NCBI GenBank assembly: GCA_015493585.1
Contig: WGCW01000001.1
Span: 1 to 42,613, forward strand
Direction: 5' to 3'
DNA: 42,613 bases
Source of the DNA: Acidobacteriota bacterium
Lineage (GTDB): Bacteria > Acidobacteriota > Thermoanaerobaculia > Thermoanaerobaculales > Sulfomarinibacteraceae
Shown: positions 42,558-42,613 of the stretch, piece by piece
How the letters are laid out: every line of letters begins with the position of its first letter
Numbering within the stretch: position 1 is the stretch's first letter
Notes under the pieces: model-generated
Told to the model about the DNA's origin: nothing
The model's database searches: none
Seen by the model: the letters and a program-made list of their open reading frames with translations, nothing else
Made by a program: the position numbers and the translations under genes

Positions 42558-42613
42558 TCAGTCTTGCCGGCGTTTCCGGATGATCGCCTCGACAGTTTCA
42601 TGAGCCCGGCGTG
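42558..42613 (-). CDS. C-terminal end of an unidentified protein (partial)
   Basis: A frame entering from the right edge encodes a tail ending AHETVEAIIRKRRQD and stops 1 nt before the deformylase ATG. The basic helical end and tight spacing look like the last codons of a real upstream gene in the def operon. Too little is visible to name it. Confidence 0.45.
   Translation of the reverse strand, partial: RRAHETVEAIIRKRRQD

Overview
The window comes from a GC-rich, probably Gram-negative bacterium. The best guess is an Acidobacteriota relative, for example the Thermoanaerobaculum/Holophaga side. This rests on gene content only: a secreted S8 peptidase with cysteine-bearing SLH-like repeats, a Ser/Thr kinase with an extracytoplasmic sensor, GspG-like pilins, a domain resembling the MXAN_5187 C-terminal family, and interspersed TCATCCTGAG repeats. 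No rRNA or marker phylogeny is available here.

Region 1 (192-21607) is a surface-polymer locus bracketed by pilin genes. It opens with two paralogous GspG-like prepilins separated by an intrinsic terminator, then two O-antigen-ligase-like membrane proteins with TPR-like tails, and a YfhO-like membrane protein. Next come GT4 glycosyltransferases and a teichoic-acid-like pair: a bifunctional cytidylyltransferase/SDR of the CDP-ribitol synthase type and a CDP-glycerol/ribitol phosphotransferase. A reverse-strand Wzx-like flippase and GT2 gene follow. The region ends in an operon with mostly 4-nt overlaps: GT4, GT2, a MraY/WecA-like initiating transferase, an FAD enzyme resembling UDP-galactopyranose mutase, another GT4, and prepilin peptidase. 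Together these could start a lipid-linked glycan, extend it, flip it, polymerise or transfer it, and mature the neighbouring pilins. The link between glycan and pilin is inference.

Region 2 (21608-27730) holds an array of REP-like repeats with one long nested inverted repeat. It also carries an acyl-CoA ligase, selA (selenocysteine synthase) with a probably leaderless promoter, a MXAN_5187-like protein, a secreted TPR protein with a very basic tail, and fxsA.

Region 3 (27731-31929) is metabolic and regulatory. A predicted structured leader RNA with its own promoter and terminator precedes gdhA (NADP-type glutamate dehydrogenase). It is followed by a strong terminator, an ECF-type sigma factor behind a near-consensus promoter with palindromes, purA, and tRNA-Lys(UUU).

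Region 4 (31930-42613) has a reverse-strand group: fused isobutyryl-CoA mutase icmF, a 123-residue unknown and the S8 peptidase. A large Ser/Thr kinase diverges from icmF and is followed by an SDR dehydrogenase. Peptide deformylase converges on the SDR, and a cut-off gene lies at the right edge.

Starts were chosen by Shine-Dalgarno sites and overlaps. Several genes instead have a TANNNT hexamer 6-11 nt before the start codon, which suggests leaderless transcripts.
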